Positions 37,524-45,965 of a stretch of 64,000 nt of DNA are shown in pieces. The position numbers and the translations under genes were made by a program. The stretch is from Tunturibacter gelidoferens. GTDB lineage: Bacteria; Acidobacteriota; Terriglobia; Terriglobales; Acidobacteriaceae. The notes below the pieces were generated by a model. It was not told the origin of the DNA. It saw only the letters and a program-made list of their open reading frames with translations, and ran no database searches. Numbering within the stretch: the stretch's first letter is position 1; the number at the start of each line of letters is the position of its first letter. The stretch spans positions 5,389,281 to 5,453,280 of the forward strand of contig NZ_CP132938.1 of assembly GCF_040358255.1 (NCBI RefSeq). The letters are read 5' to 3'.

Positions 37524-38147
37524 ATGCCATCGCTTGATATGCTGATATTCGTGCCCTCGATATTCCGACATTCGCTGTCCCGACACTCGCCGCCCGAGAA
37601 CTATTCGCTGCTGCGAGACACGCTCCTTCCCGCTGCTCTTCTGCTTCCTCTCGCCCTCGCCGGCTGTTCAAAGCCTGCCATCCCCAACGTGGCAGAGCAG
37701 AACGCCCTCGCCGCCGAACACCAGCAGGAGACCAACCTCGCGCGCCAGCAGATGGAGCTAATCCCGCCCCCTTCGAAGACCCGCTACATGGCCGTCAAGA
37801 GCCTCAATCTCTGGGAAAATCCCTACCTCACCGTGCAGGGTGCCATGGCAACACTGCACGTGGTCGTCGCCGACGGCAACACCAGCGGTCTCGGCGTAGG
37901 CGGAATGCTACGGCCCATCGGCGCCCGCCGCCGCGACCTGAACGTGCGCGTCATCGACCTGCCCACCGCGCTCAACGCCATCCCGGAAAACTCCTGGCCC
38001 TATGGTCGCGTCGTCGCCGTCGAAGAAGCCCATCAGGTCCCCGCCAGCGCGCGCCCCGAGGTTCGCCGCAACTTGGAGGCCGTCATCAAAACCCTCAACG
38101 ACCTCGGCGTAGTCGTCTACGAGTGGGGCGACAACGGACGAAGCTAA
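37524..38147 (+). CDS. Small lipoprotein of unknown function
   Basis: 207 residues. A membrane-insertion segment LLPAALLLPLALAGC gives a lipobox LAGC near residue 48; the true start may be one of the ATGs in the first 20 codons, since a long pre-signal segment is unusual. The mature part has an ordered alpha/beta sequence (MAVKSLNLWENPYLTVQGAMATLHVVVAD, RRDLNVRVIDLPTAL, EVRRNLEAVIKTLNDLGVVVYEW). Family not recognised. Same strand as the hydratase 47 bp upstream. Confidence 0.75.
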   Translation: MPSLDMLIFVPSIFRHSLSRHSPPENYSLLRDTLLPAALLLPLALAGCSKPAIPNVAEQNALAAEHQQETNLARQQMELIPPPSKTRYMAVKSLNLWENPYLTVQGAMATLHVVVADGNTSGLGVGGMLRPIGARRRDLNVRVIDLPTALNAIPENSWPYGRVVAVEEAHQVPASARPEVRRNLEAVIKTLNDLGVVVYEWGDNGRS

Positions 38148-38222
38148 CTCAGCAAACATCCCTCTTCCTGCACCGTTGCGCTAACCTGTGAGTGCGGCAA
38201 ATCTCTAAAGCTGGGTGAACGA

Positions 38223-39734
38223 TTGCAACTGCATACGACCGCACTGGTAGTCTTCTGCTTTTTCTTTTTGCTCGTAACGCTCGCCGGATTCTGGGCCGCA
38301 CGGTGGCGAAGACCGAAGGCAGGAATGGGCTCGCTCGAAGAGTGGGGCCTCGCAGGCCGCAGCTTCGGCACCTGGATCACCTGGTTCCTCATCGGCGGCG
38401 ACCTCTACACCGCCTACACCGTCATCGCGGTCCCGGCAGCACTCTACGGTGCAGGCGCCATGGGATTCTTCGCAGTCCCCTACGCCGTCATCGCCTATCC
38501 CTACATGATGCTCGTCCTGCCACGCCTCTGGACAGTATGCCACCGCCACGGTTACATAACCTTCGCCGACTTTGTCAGTGGCCGCTACGGAAACCGCTGG
38601 CTGACCATCGCCATCGCTCTCACAGGCATCCTCGCTCTCATGCCGTACATCGCCCTCCAACTGGTCGGCATCCGCGTCGTCATCGGAGCCATGGGCATCC
38701 ACGGTGAGTGGCCCCTCGCAGCCGCCTTCGTCATCCTCGCCGCCTACACTTACTCCAGTGGTCTGCGCGCTCCGGCCGTCATCGCCATCGTAAAAGACGT
38801 CATGCTCTATGTCATGGTGCTTGCCGCCCTGATCTATATCCCCCACAAACTCGGCGGTTACGCACGAGTCTTCGAACTCGCAAATCAACAGCTGGCACAC
38901 CACATGCCAACAGCGACAATCTCCCTGAGACAAGGCCAGTTCCTCGGCTACTCCACCCTCGCCATCGGCTCTGCCATAGCGCTCATGCTCTACCCGCACA
39001 CAGCCACCGCAGTCCTCAGCGCGCAGAGCGCCAACGTAGTGCGCCGCAACGCCGCAATGTTGCCCGCTTACAGTTTTCTCTTAGGACTCATCGCCCTGCT
39101 CGGCTATCTCGCACTAGCCGCCGGAGTCGTCACCAAAGATCCAAATCAAGCCGTACCTCTTCTGTTCCTCAAGATGTTTCCCGAGTGGTTCGCCGGCTTC
39201 TGCCTCGCCGCCGTCGCCATCGGAGCACTCGTCCCCGCAGCGATCATGTCCATCGCCGCCTCCAATCTCTTCACCCGCAATCTGTACGGAGCGCTGGTGC
39301 GACGAAAGATGCTCCCCGAAGAAGAGTCCCGCATGGCCAAGATCGTCTCGCTCGTCGTAAAGTTCGGCGCACTGCTCTTTGTCCTCAAGCTCCCCGCTCC
39401 CTACGCCATCGAGATGCAGTTACTCGGCGGAATCTGGATGGGTCAGCTCTTCCCATCGGTCGTTCTAGGTGTCTTCACCCGCTGGTTCAATCCCTGGGCT
39501 CTCCTCATCGGCTGGGCGGCAGGCATGTTCAGCGGCACGGCCATGGCGGTAGCGTTAGGACTGAAAAGTTCGGTCTACCCGCTGCACCTCTTCGGCAGCA
39601 CGTACCCCATGTACGCAGCCGTGCCCGCCCTACTGCTGAATCTAGCCGTCTCCACGTTGCTGACTGTAATTTTCCGCGCAATGAAGCTGAACTCCGGAAC
39701 CGATGTCACCGACGCTGCAGCCTATGTAGGCTAG
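38223..39734 (+). CDS. Sodium:solute symporter (SSS family, MctP-like)
   Basis: 503 residues with about 13 membrane helices. The family pattern is clear: EEWGLAGRSFGTWITWFLIGGDLYTAYTVIAVPA near TM2, and FGFVLPA-type segments later (LAAVAIGALVPAAIMSIAASNLFTRNLYG). The closest type is the monocarboxylate/short organic acid importer MctP; the substrate is not certain. The start is a TTG at 38223. The last base of its stop is the first base of repeat copy 2. Confidence 0.88.
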   Translation: MQLHTTALVVFCFFFLLVTLAGFWAARWRRPKAGMGSLEEWGLAGRSFGTWITWFLIGGDLYTAYTVIAVPAALYGAGAMGFFAVPYAVIAYPYMMLVLPRLWTVCHRHGYITFADFVSGRYGNRWLTIAIALTGILALMPYIALQLVGIRVVIGAMGIHGEWPLAAAFVILAAYTYSSGLRAPAVIAIVKDVMLYVMVLAALIYIPHKLGGYARVFELANQQLAHHMPTATISLRQGQFLGYSTLAIGSAIALMLYPHTATAVLSAQSANVVRRNAAMLPAYSFLLGLIALLGYLALAAGVVTKDPNQAVPLLFLKMFPEWFAGFCLAAVAIGALVPAAIMSIAASNLFTRNLYGALVRRKMLPEEESRMAKIVSLVVKFGALLFVLKLPAPYAIEMQLLGGIWMGQLFPSVVLGVFTRWFNPWALLIGWAAGMFSGTAMAVALGLKSSVYPLHLFGSTYPMYAAVPALLLNLAVSTLLTVIFRAMKLNSGTDVTDAAAYVG

Positions 39735-39924
39735 TCCTGCCGGACGGGCGCCCTGCGCGGGCAGCGGTCACTTCGTGACTTGTGAAAGCTTCGCGAGGTG
39801 CTCCCGTTGGTCGCAAGCTAAATTCCGTGCCGACCAACGGGAGGCCCTAAAAGTTAGCCCAGCCAAGACCGGTACACAAGTCACGAAGTGACCGCCCCAC
39901 GCGTAGTGGGCCGTCCGGCAGGAC
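39734..39924. repeat. Structured palindromic repeat, copy 2
   Basis: 191 bp, same orientation and plan as the copy at 35134. Terminal inverted repeats GTCCTGCCGGACG / CGTCCGGCAGGAC; central stem CTCCCGTTGGTCG (39801-39813) / CGACCAACGGGAG (39831-39843); side hairpin CCCAC-GCGTA-GTGGG (39896-39910). It exactly fills the gap between a convergent symporter gene and guaA, ending 7 bp from the guaA stop. Confidence 0.93.
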
Positions 39925-39931
39925 AAGCGCA

Positions 39932-41503
39932 CTACTCCCACTCAATCGTCCCCGGCGGCTTCGACGTAATGTCATACACCACCCGATTGATCCCTCTTAC
40001 CTCGCTCACAATCCTGCTCGAGATCGTCCTTAGCACCTCATACGGCAGCGGAGCCCAATCCGCCGTCATCCCATCCTCGCTCTCCACCGCCCTCACCGCG
40101 CAGGTATTCGCATACGTCCGCTGATCCCCCATCACCCCCACCGATTTCACTGGCAGCAGCACCGCAAAGCTCTGCCAAACCTTCCGATAGAGCCCTGCCT
40201 TCTTAATCTCATCCACCACAATCTGATCGGCCTCCTGCAGAATAGCCACGCGCTCCGCCGTCACCTCGCCAAGAATCCTCACCGCAAGCCCCGGCCCCGG
40301 AAACGGCTGCCGTTCAATGATGTCCTCAGGCATACCCAGGTCCCGCCCAATCCGCCGCACCTCATCTTTGAACAGATCGCGCAGCGGCTCAATCAGCTTC
40401 AGCTTCATATCCGCCGGCAGGCCTCCAACATTGTGGTGACTCTTGATCGTATGACTCGGCCCATGCACGCTGCTCGACTCAATCACATCCGGATACAGCG
40501 TGCCCTGCACCAACCACGCGATCTCCTCTCCCGCACTCGGCTGACTGTCCTTCTGCGCCTCGAAGATCTTCTTCGCCTCATCATCGAACACGGCAATAAA
40601 CTCGTTCCCAATCACCTTTCGCTTCTTCTCCGGATCCGTTACTCCAGCAAGCTTCTCCAGAAAGCGCTGTGAAGAATCCACCGCGACCACATTCAGCCCC
40701 AACTGCTCGCGCATCGTCGTCTGCACCTTCAGAAACTCATCCTTCCGCAGCACTCCGTTGTTCACAAAAATACAGGTCAGCCGGTCCCCAATCGCCCGCG
40801 CCACCAGCACCGCAGCCACGCTCGAATCCACACCACCACTCAACCCACAGATCGCATGACCCGTCCCCACCTGCGCACGAACCCTCTCCACGGTCGACTG
40901 AATAAAATGTTCCGGCGTCCAGTCCTGCTCCGCCCCGCAGATATCCAGGCAAAAGTTCTTCAGCAGCTCCATCCCCTGCCGCGTATGCGCCACCTCAGGA
41001 TGAAACTGCACCGCCCAGATCCTTCTCGCCTCATCCGCGATCCCCGCCACCGCATTCGCAGTCTTCGCCGTCAGCTGAAACCCCAGCGGCAACTCTTCCG
41101 CCTCGTCCCCATGCGACATCCAGACATCCATCGTCCCCGGCAACCCGCGAAACAGCGGCGTCTCCGCCACCACCGTCACCTCGGCATGCCCGTACTCACG
41201 CGCCGCGGCCCCCACCACCCTCCCTCCCAGATGATGAACGATGAACTGCAGCCCATAGCAGATCCCCAGCACCGGCACACCCATCGCCAGTACACCCTCA
41301 TCAGCATTAGGCGCGTCCGCGTCATAGACAGAGCACGGCCCTCCTGAAAGAATCACACCCTTCGGGTTCAGCGCCTTCACCTGTTCAAGCGGGGCCGTAC
41401 AAGGCAATACGATAGAAAATACATTGAATTCACGAACACGCCGCGCAATCAGCTGCGTATACTGCGACCCAAAATCCAGAATAACAACCGTTGAGGTATC
41501 CAC
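39932..41503 (-). CDS. guaA: GMP synthase (glutamine-hydrolysing)
   Basis: 523 residues. Amidates XMP to GMP. The class I glutaminase domain has the nucleophile Cys82 in GICYGLQ and the His/Glu pair in VQFHPEVAHT; the ATP pyrophosphatase P-loop is SGGVDSS; the C-terminal dimerisation domain ends RVVYDITSKPPGTIEWE. Complete and standard. No guanine-type riboswitch was seen upstream. Confidence 0.97.
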   Translation of the reverse strand: MDTSTVVILDFGSQYTQLIARRVREFNVFSIVLPCTAPLEQVKALNPKGVILSGGPCSVYDADAPNADEGVLAMGVPVLGICYGLQFIVHHLGGRVVGAAAREYGHAEVTVVAETPLFRGLPGTMDVWMSHGDEAEELPLGFQLTAKTANAVAGIADEARRIWAVQFHPEVAHTRQGMELLKNFCLDICGAEQDWTPEHFIQSTVERVRAQVGTGHAICGLSGGVDSSVAAVLVARAIGDRLTCIFVNNGVLRKDEFLKVQTTMREQLGLNVVAVDSSQRFLEKLAGVTDPEKKRKVIGNEFIAVFDDEAKKIFEAQKDSQPSAGEEIAWLVQGTLYPDVIESSSVHGPSHTIKSHHNVGGLPADMKLKLIEPLRDLFKDEVRRIGRDLGMPEDIIERQPFPGPGLAVRILGEVTAERVAILQEADQIVVDEIKKAGLYRKVWQSFAVLLPVKSVGVMGDQRTYANTCAVRAVESEDGMTADWAPLPYEVLRTISSRIVSEVRGINRVVYDITSKPPGTIEWE

Positions 41504-41552
41504 CTACCCAGTGTAAATGCGACGTCGCCGTCTCTCTGAGACGAAGGCTTTT

Positions 41553-41747
41553 TCAGTAGAGGCCAGGCCCTCTTCTGTAGTGAGAGCTCCTCAACCGCGC
41601 ACTCTCCATCCCACTCACCACGCCGATGCCCACCATGATCACAGCCATTGCGACAATGTAGGCTTCCGGAATGTGGCTCAGATAAGCCAGGTAAGAGACA
41701 CCGGCTATCAGCAGAAGATAGGCAAAGACATACAAGGCAGAGGACAT
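41553..41747 (-). CDS. Small two-helix membrane protein, paralogue A
   Basis: 64 residues with two predicted membrane helices (YVFAYLLLIAGVSYLAYL and YIVAMAVIMVGIGVVSGM) joined by a short HIPEA loop, then a charged tail. It is clearly a paralogue of the neighbour at 41850-42020: about 30 of the first 50 positions match, including LIAGV-YLA-L-HIP--YIVA-AVIM-GIGVV-G. Function unknown. Lies 49 bp upstream of guaA on the same strand. Confidence 0.8.
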   Translation of the reverse strand: MSSALYVFAYLLLIAGVSYLAYLSHIPEAYIVAMAVIMVGIGVVSGMESARLRSSHYRRGPGLY

Positions 41748-41849
41748 GATCTCTCTCCAAACGGGAATGAGGGGCCCATGCAGAGATAGGATGCAGTATC
41801 TCCCTCTCGAAAAGAAAAAACTTTAGTACCCGTGCCCGCGGCCGCCGCG

Positions 41850-42020
41850 CTAGCTGGGGTCTTTATGTCGTGTAGTCTGCACACCCGTCACAACCCCGAT
41901 TCCCAGCATGATCACCGCAATCGCGACGATGTAGTGCTGAGGAATGTGCATCAAGTGAGCCAGATAAGCCACACCTGCAATCAGAATCAAATAGCCAATC
42001 GCATAGATCCCAAATGACAT
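41850..42020 (-). CDS. Small two-helix membrane protein, paralogue B
   Basis: 56 residues, read directly from the - strand: MSFGIYAIGYLILIAG, then VAYLAHLMHIPQHYIVAIAV, ending TTRHKDPS before TAG. Same two-helix plan and loop as the protein at 41553-41747, and about 100 bp from it. The conservation between the pair, in spite of low-complexity hydrophobic sequence, argues that both are real genes. Confidence 0.8.
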   Translation of the reverse strand: MSFGIYAIGYLILIAGVAYLAHLMHIPQHYIVAIAVIMLGIGVVTGVQTTRHKDPS

Positions 42021-42100
42021 ACTCAACCTCCCCTCTGTAAGCCGATTCCCGTATGATGCAGAATCTGCGTGCCGTCGAGAGGAAAATCTTCTTAGAAGCT

Positions 42101-42291
42101 GTCCTGCCGGACGGGCGCCCTACGCGGGCAGCGGTCACTTCGTGACTTGTGAAAGCTTCGCGAGGTGCTCCCGTTGGTCGCAGGTTGGATCGTGCCGACC
42201 AACGGGAGGACCAGCATCGTTCCCTAACCACAAGAAGGTACACGCGTCACGAAGTGACCGCCCTCCGCGCAGGAGGCCCGTCCGGCCGGAC
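42101..42291. repeat. Structured palindromic repeat, copy 3
   Basis: 191 bp, same orientation as the copies at 35134 and 39734. Central stem CTCCCGTTGGTCG (42168-42180) / CGACCAACGGGAG (42196-42208); side hairpin CCTCC-GCGCA-GGAGG (42262-42276); the right terminus is slightly changed (CGTCCGGCCGGAC). It ends 6 bp from the stop of the - strand membrane-protein gene. Its middle (about 42181-42250) has diverged most. Confidence 0.93.
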
Positions 42292-42297
42292 AGCCTT

Positions 42298-43227
42298 TCA
42301 ATCTTCGTAAGCTCGCCAAAGCTGCAAATAAGCCACCTGCCGCGCCACATGGAAGAAGTCAGATCCAAGAAAATAAAGGACCGTAACCCCAGCCCACCAC
42401 CAAAACAAAAACTCCGGCGTCGTCACGCTCTCAAACGGCAGCGGAGTCGCCGAGAACACCATCGCCAGCACAATCAACGCGATCTTCACAATCCCCATCA
42501 CAAGGTTGATCTCTACCAGCTTCGATTTCAACGCCCCCAGCCTAAACGCCGCCGCCAGACTCCCTCTCACACCTAACCCACGCAGCATCGCAACTAACGG
42601 AGCCACGGACAGCGCCCAACTCACCACCGCCCACAGCGTAAACAGCCCCAGCGTCGCCACAATGACCAGCGAAAAATACCCCACCAGATTAGGCTCTCCA
42701 CCCGACGCAATCGGCCCGGTCACGGTCCACTCCGCCACACGCTCCATGCACCAGAACCACACCGCAAAACTCCCGAGCAGCGCCACCACCCGCACAGCCT
42801 GCAGCACAATCAGCGTCCCCACGCGGCGCTCCAGCCGCTTATCCGCCCGCCTCAGCACCAGCGTTCGTCCTACCGACGACACCACCACCCACGCCACCAC
42901 CAGCAACGGCGCCAGCCACATCGCCACACCAAGTACCTGCGGCACCAACAGCGCTAGCGCCTTCGCCAGCGTCTGCGCCGACCCCAGCGGATCCACCACC
43001 GTCATACTCTTCAGCGCCGCATAGTCCAACGGCGTAGCCTGCAAAATCTTCAACCCCTCATACCGCAGCAGCAGCAGCGCCGGAATCCCATACGCCCACC
43101 GCCACAACACCTCCAGCGCCGTCAGCGAAGGCCGCCGCCAGCACTCCGAAAGAGTATGCACAAACGACTGCGTCCCCCGAACCGTCCCAGCCGCAACCAC
43201 CACCCCATCCTGCGGAATTTGCTCCAC
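42298..43227 (-). CDS. Integral membrane protein of unknown function
   Basis: 309 residues, about 6 hydrophobic helices (IPALLLLRYEG, VLGVAMWLAPLLVVAWVVVSS, ALLGSFAVWFWCMERVAEW, YFSLVIVATLGLFTLWAVVSWALSVAPLVAML, NLVMGIVKIALIVLAMVF, FLFWWWAGVTVLYFLGSDFFHV). Starts at a GTG that overlaps the leuS TAG by one base, so its translation is coupled to leuS. Family not recognised. Repeat copy 3 lies just after its stop. Confidence 0.82.
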   Translation of the reverse strand: MEQIPQDGVVVAAGTVRGTQSFVHTLSECWRRPSLTALEVLWRWAYGIPALLLLRYEGLKILQATPLDYAALKSMTVVDPLGSAQTLAKALALLVPQVLGVAMWLAPLLVVAWVVVSSVGRTLVLRRADKRLERRVGTLIVLQAVRVVALLGSFAVWFWCMERVAEWTVTGPIASGGEPNLVGYFSLVIVATLGLFTLWAVVSWALSVAPLVAMLRGLGVRGSLAAAFRLGALKSKLVEINLVMGIVKIALIVLAMVFSATPLPFESVTTPEFLFWWWAGVTVLYFLGSDFFHVARQVAYLQLWRAYED

Positions 43228-45815
43228 TACTTCACCACAAGATTCACAAGCTTACCCGGCACCACGATCACCTTCACTAAGGTCTTGCCTTCAATCCGCG
43301 CGATCACCTTGGGATCAGCCAAAGCAGCAGCCTTCACAACAGCATCATCGCTACCCGCCGGCACCTTCACAACACTCACCAGCTTGCCATTCACCTGCAC
43401 CGGAATCTCAATCTCATCCTCCCGCGCAAGCTCTTCATTCACCACCGGCCACTGCGTGCGAAACACCACGCCCTCGCCGCCAAGTTCCTCCCACATCTCC
43501 GCCACAAAAAACGGCGCAAACGGAGCCAGCAGCAAAATCAGACCACGCAACACCTCAGACACCGCAGCCGGAGAGATCTCTCCCGCATCCATCGCGGCTT
43601 CGTTCGCAGTAATCTCGTTCACCAGAATCATGATTGAAGAGATCGAAGTATTGAAGTGCCATCGTCCATCAAAGTCCTGCGTAACCTTCGCAATCGTCTG
43701 ATGCAGACGACGCAACAACGCCTGATCCTTTGGCCTCGTCGCAGCTCCATTCGTACGAGCAACACTCGAGAACTTCGTCGTCAGCCGATACACCTTCCCC
43801 AAAAACCGCGAGATCCCCGCAACCCCCTCTTCCTGCCACTCCAAATCACGATCCGGCGGAGCCGCAAACAGCGCATACATTCTCGTCGCGTCTGAGCCAT
43901 ATCGCTCGATCATCAAATCCGGGCTCACAACGTTGCCCCTCGACTTCGACATCTTCGCGCCGTCTTTGATCACCATCCCCTGCGTAAACAGCCGCTCCGC
44001 AGGCTCATCGTTCTTGACCAACCCAAGATCCCGCATCACCTTCGTCCAGAACCGCGAGTAGATCAGATGCAGAATCGCATGCTCCACTCCGCCGATGTAC
44101 TGATCGATCGGAAACCAATAGTTCGCCTTATCCGAATCAAACGGCGCGGCCGAATTCTTCGCATCCGTGTACCGATAGAAGTACCAGCTCGAGTCCACGA
44201 ACGTGTCCATCGTATCCGTCTCTCTTCGTGCCACCCCCCCGCACTTCGGGCACTTCGCATTCACAAACTCGGCAATCCGCCCGAGCGGCGAGCCATTCGT
44301 CTGTGTAATATCCACCTGCTCCGGCAACACAATCGGCAACTCGTTCTCAGCCACAGGCAACGGCTCGTCCGGCGAGCACTTGTCGCAGTACACCATCGGA
44401 ATCGGCGTTCCCCAGTACCTCTGCCGGCTGACTCCCCAGTCCTTCAACCGATATGTAACCGTAGGAGTACCAAACCCCTTTGTCTTCGCAAACGCAGCCA
44501 TCTTCTCCTGCGCTTCAAGGCAGTTCTCTCCAGTCCACTGCCCCGAATCGATCAGCACGGCCTCATCTTCACCGGTATAGGGCAACGCCGGATCATTTGT
44601 ATCAGCGCCCGCGGCGCCTTTTGTATCAACCACAGGAGCAATTACCCGGCGCACTGCCAACCCGTACTTCTGCGCAAACTCGAAGTCCCTTTCATCATGC
44701 GCCGGCACGCTCATAATCGCACCCGTTCCATAGTCCGCCAGAATGTAGTTCGCCACCCAGATCGGCACCCGCTCGCCGTTGAACGGATTCACCGCGAAGC
44801 GCCCAGTAAACACACCGTGCTTCTCAATCGCACCCAGCGCATCGGTCTCACGAGCCTTCTGTTGCTGATCCAGCAACTCCTCAATCTGCACCCGCAGTGC
44901 ATCATCCTCCAGCGCAAACGCCTTCGAGACCGCATGCTCTGGCGCAAGCTGCACCGACGTCGCACCAAAGATCGTATCCACCCGCGTCGTAAACACCGTG
45001 ATCTTCGCATCGCCATCCGCCACAGCGAAATCTACATGCGCCCCCTCGCTCCGTCCGATCCAGTTACGCTGCATCGTCCGGACCTTCTCCGGCCAGCCCT
45101 CCAGCTTGTCGAGCCCGTCCAGCAACTCATCCGCATACTTCGTAATCCGCAAAAACCACTGCGTCAGATCCCGCAGCTCAACGACCGTATCCTCATGCCT
45201 CCAGCAGCGCCCGCCAATCACCTGCTCATTCGCCAGCACCGTCTGGCAATCCGGACACCAGTTCACCTTGCTCTTCTTCCGATACGCGAGCCCCTTCTCG
45301 AACATCTTCAAAAAGAACCACTGGTTCCACTTGTAGTAATCCGGCAAACAAGTCGTCACCTCAGTCGACCAGTCGAACCCCATCCCGAGGCGCTGGAACT
45401 GCTTCTTCATCGCAGCAATATTCGCGAACGTCCACTCCCGCGGCGGCACTCCATTCTTCAACGCCGCGTTTTCCGCCGGCAGCCCAAACGCATCCCACCC
45501 CATCGGATGCAGCACGTTATACCCGCGCATCCACATATGCCGAGCCAGAGCATCCCCAATCGCATAGTTCCGCACATGCCCTATGTGCAGCGCGCCGCTC
45601 GGGTACGGCAGCATCTCCAGGCAGTAGTACTTTGGCTTCCCTGAATCGTGCCCCTCGGCTGCATACAGCGACGGATCCGCATCCCACCGGGCCTGCCACT
45701 TCGGCTCGATCTCAGCCGGGCTGTACCGCTGCGGCTGATTCCCCTCCGCAGCAGAAGAACTCTCATCAATATTCACTGTTTTCCCGCCGATTTCGCTCGT
45801 TCGTGTCTCAGGCAT
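43227..45815 (-). CDS. leuS: Leucyl-tRNA synthetase
   Basis: 862 residues from MPETRTSEIGGKTVN; upstream in-frame codons are not conserved. Class I signature HIGH at 77-80, KMSKS at 621-625 (KDGAKMSKSRGN), a zinc-type insertion (CPDCQTVL and CPKCGG), and the CP1 editing domain (FTTRVDTIFGATSVQLAPEH) are all present. The C-terminal anticodon/tRNA-binding domain is complete. Confidence 0.97.
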   Translation of the reverse strand: MPETRTSEIGGKTVNIDESSSAAEGNQPQRYSPAEIEPKWQARWDADPSLYAAEGHDSGKPKYYCLEMLPYPSGALHIGHVRNYAIGDALARHMWMRGYNVLHPMGWDAFGLPAENAALKNGVPPREWTFANIAAMKKQFQRLGMGFDWSTEVTTCLPDYYKWNQWFFLKMFEKGLAYRKKSKVNWCPDCQTVLANEQVIGGRCWRHEDTVVELRDLTQWFLRITKYADELLDGLDKLEGWPEKVRTMQRNWIGRSEGAHVDFAVADGDAKITVFTTRVDTIFGATSVQLAPEHAVSKAFALEDDALRVQIEELLDQQQKARETDALGAIEKHGVFTGRFAVNPFNGERVPIWVANYILADYGTGAIMSVPAHDERDFEFAQKYGLAVRRVIAPVVDTKGAAGADTNDPALPYTGEDEAVLIDSGQWTGENCLEAQEKMAAFAKTKGFGTPTVTYRLKDWGVSRQRYWGTPIPMVYCDKCSPDEPLPVAENELPIVLPEQVDITQTNGSPLGRIAEFVNAKCPKCGGVARRETDTMDTFVDSSWYFYRYTDAKNSAAPFDSDKANYWFPIDQYIGGVEHAILHLIYSRFWTKVMRDLGLVKNDEPAERLFTQGMVIKDGAKMSKSRGNVVSPDLMIERYGSDATRMYALFAAPPDRDLEWQEEGVAGISRFLGKVYRLTTKFSSVARTNGAATRPKDQALLRRLHQTIAKVTQDFDGRWHFNTSISSIMILVNEITANEAAMDAGEISPAAVSEVLRGLILLLAPFAPFFVAEMWEELGGEGVVFRTQWPVVNEELAREDEIEIPVQVNGKLVSVVKVPAGSDDAVVKAAALADPKVIARIEGKTLVKVIVVPGKLVNLVVK

Positions 45816-45965
45816 ACTCCTTGATTGTACCGTCCAGCCCGCTTCAACGTTGCTCTGCTTCAAAACCTCGCCCGTCCAGCCGAAACCCCTCGCAGGCCTC
45901 CCGCCAACTAACGCCCTCCGACATTTATCTTTGTGGCATCTCCGCAAATAACCGATAATCCAGAC

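Noticed and set aside
41504..41552. Purine riboswitch before guaA
   Set aside because: The gap of 49 bp to the next gene is too short for the aptamer and lacks its conserved loops.
44067..45644. + strand frame (525 codons) antisense to leuS
   Set aside because: Arg/His/Leu/Pro-rich translation with no known motifs; leuS on the other strand is certain.
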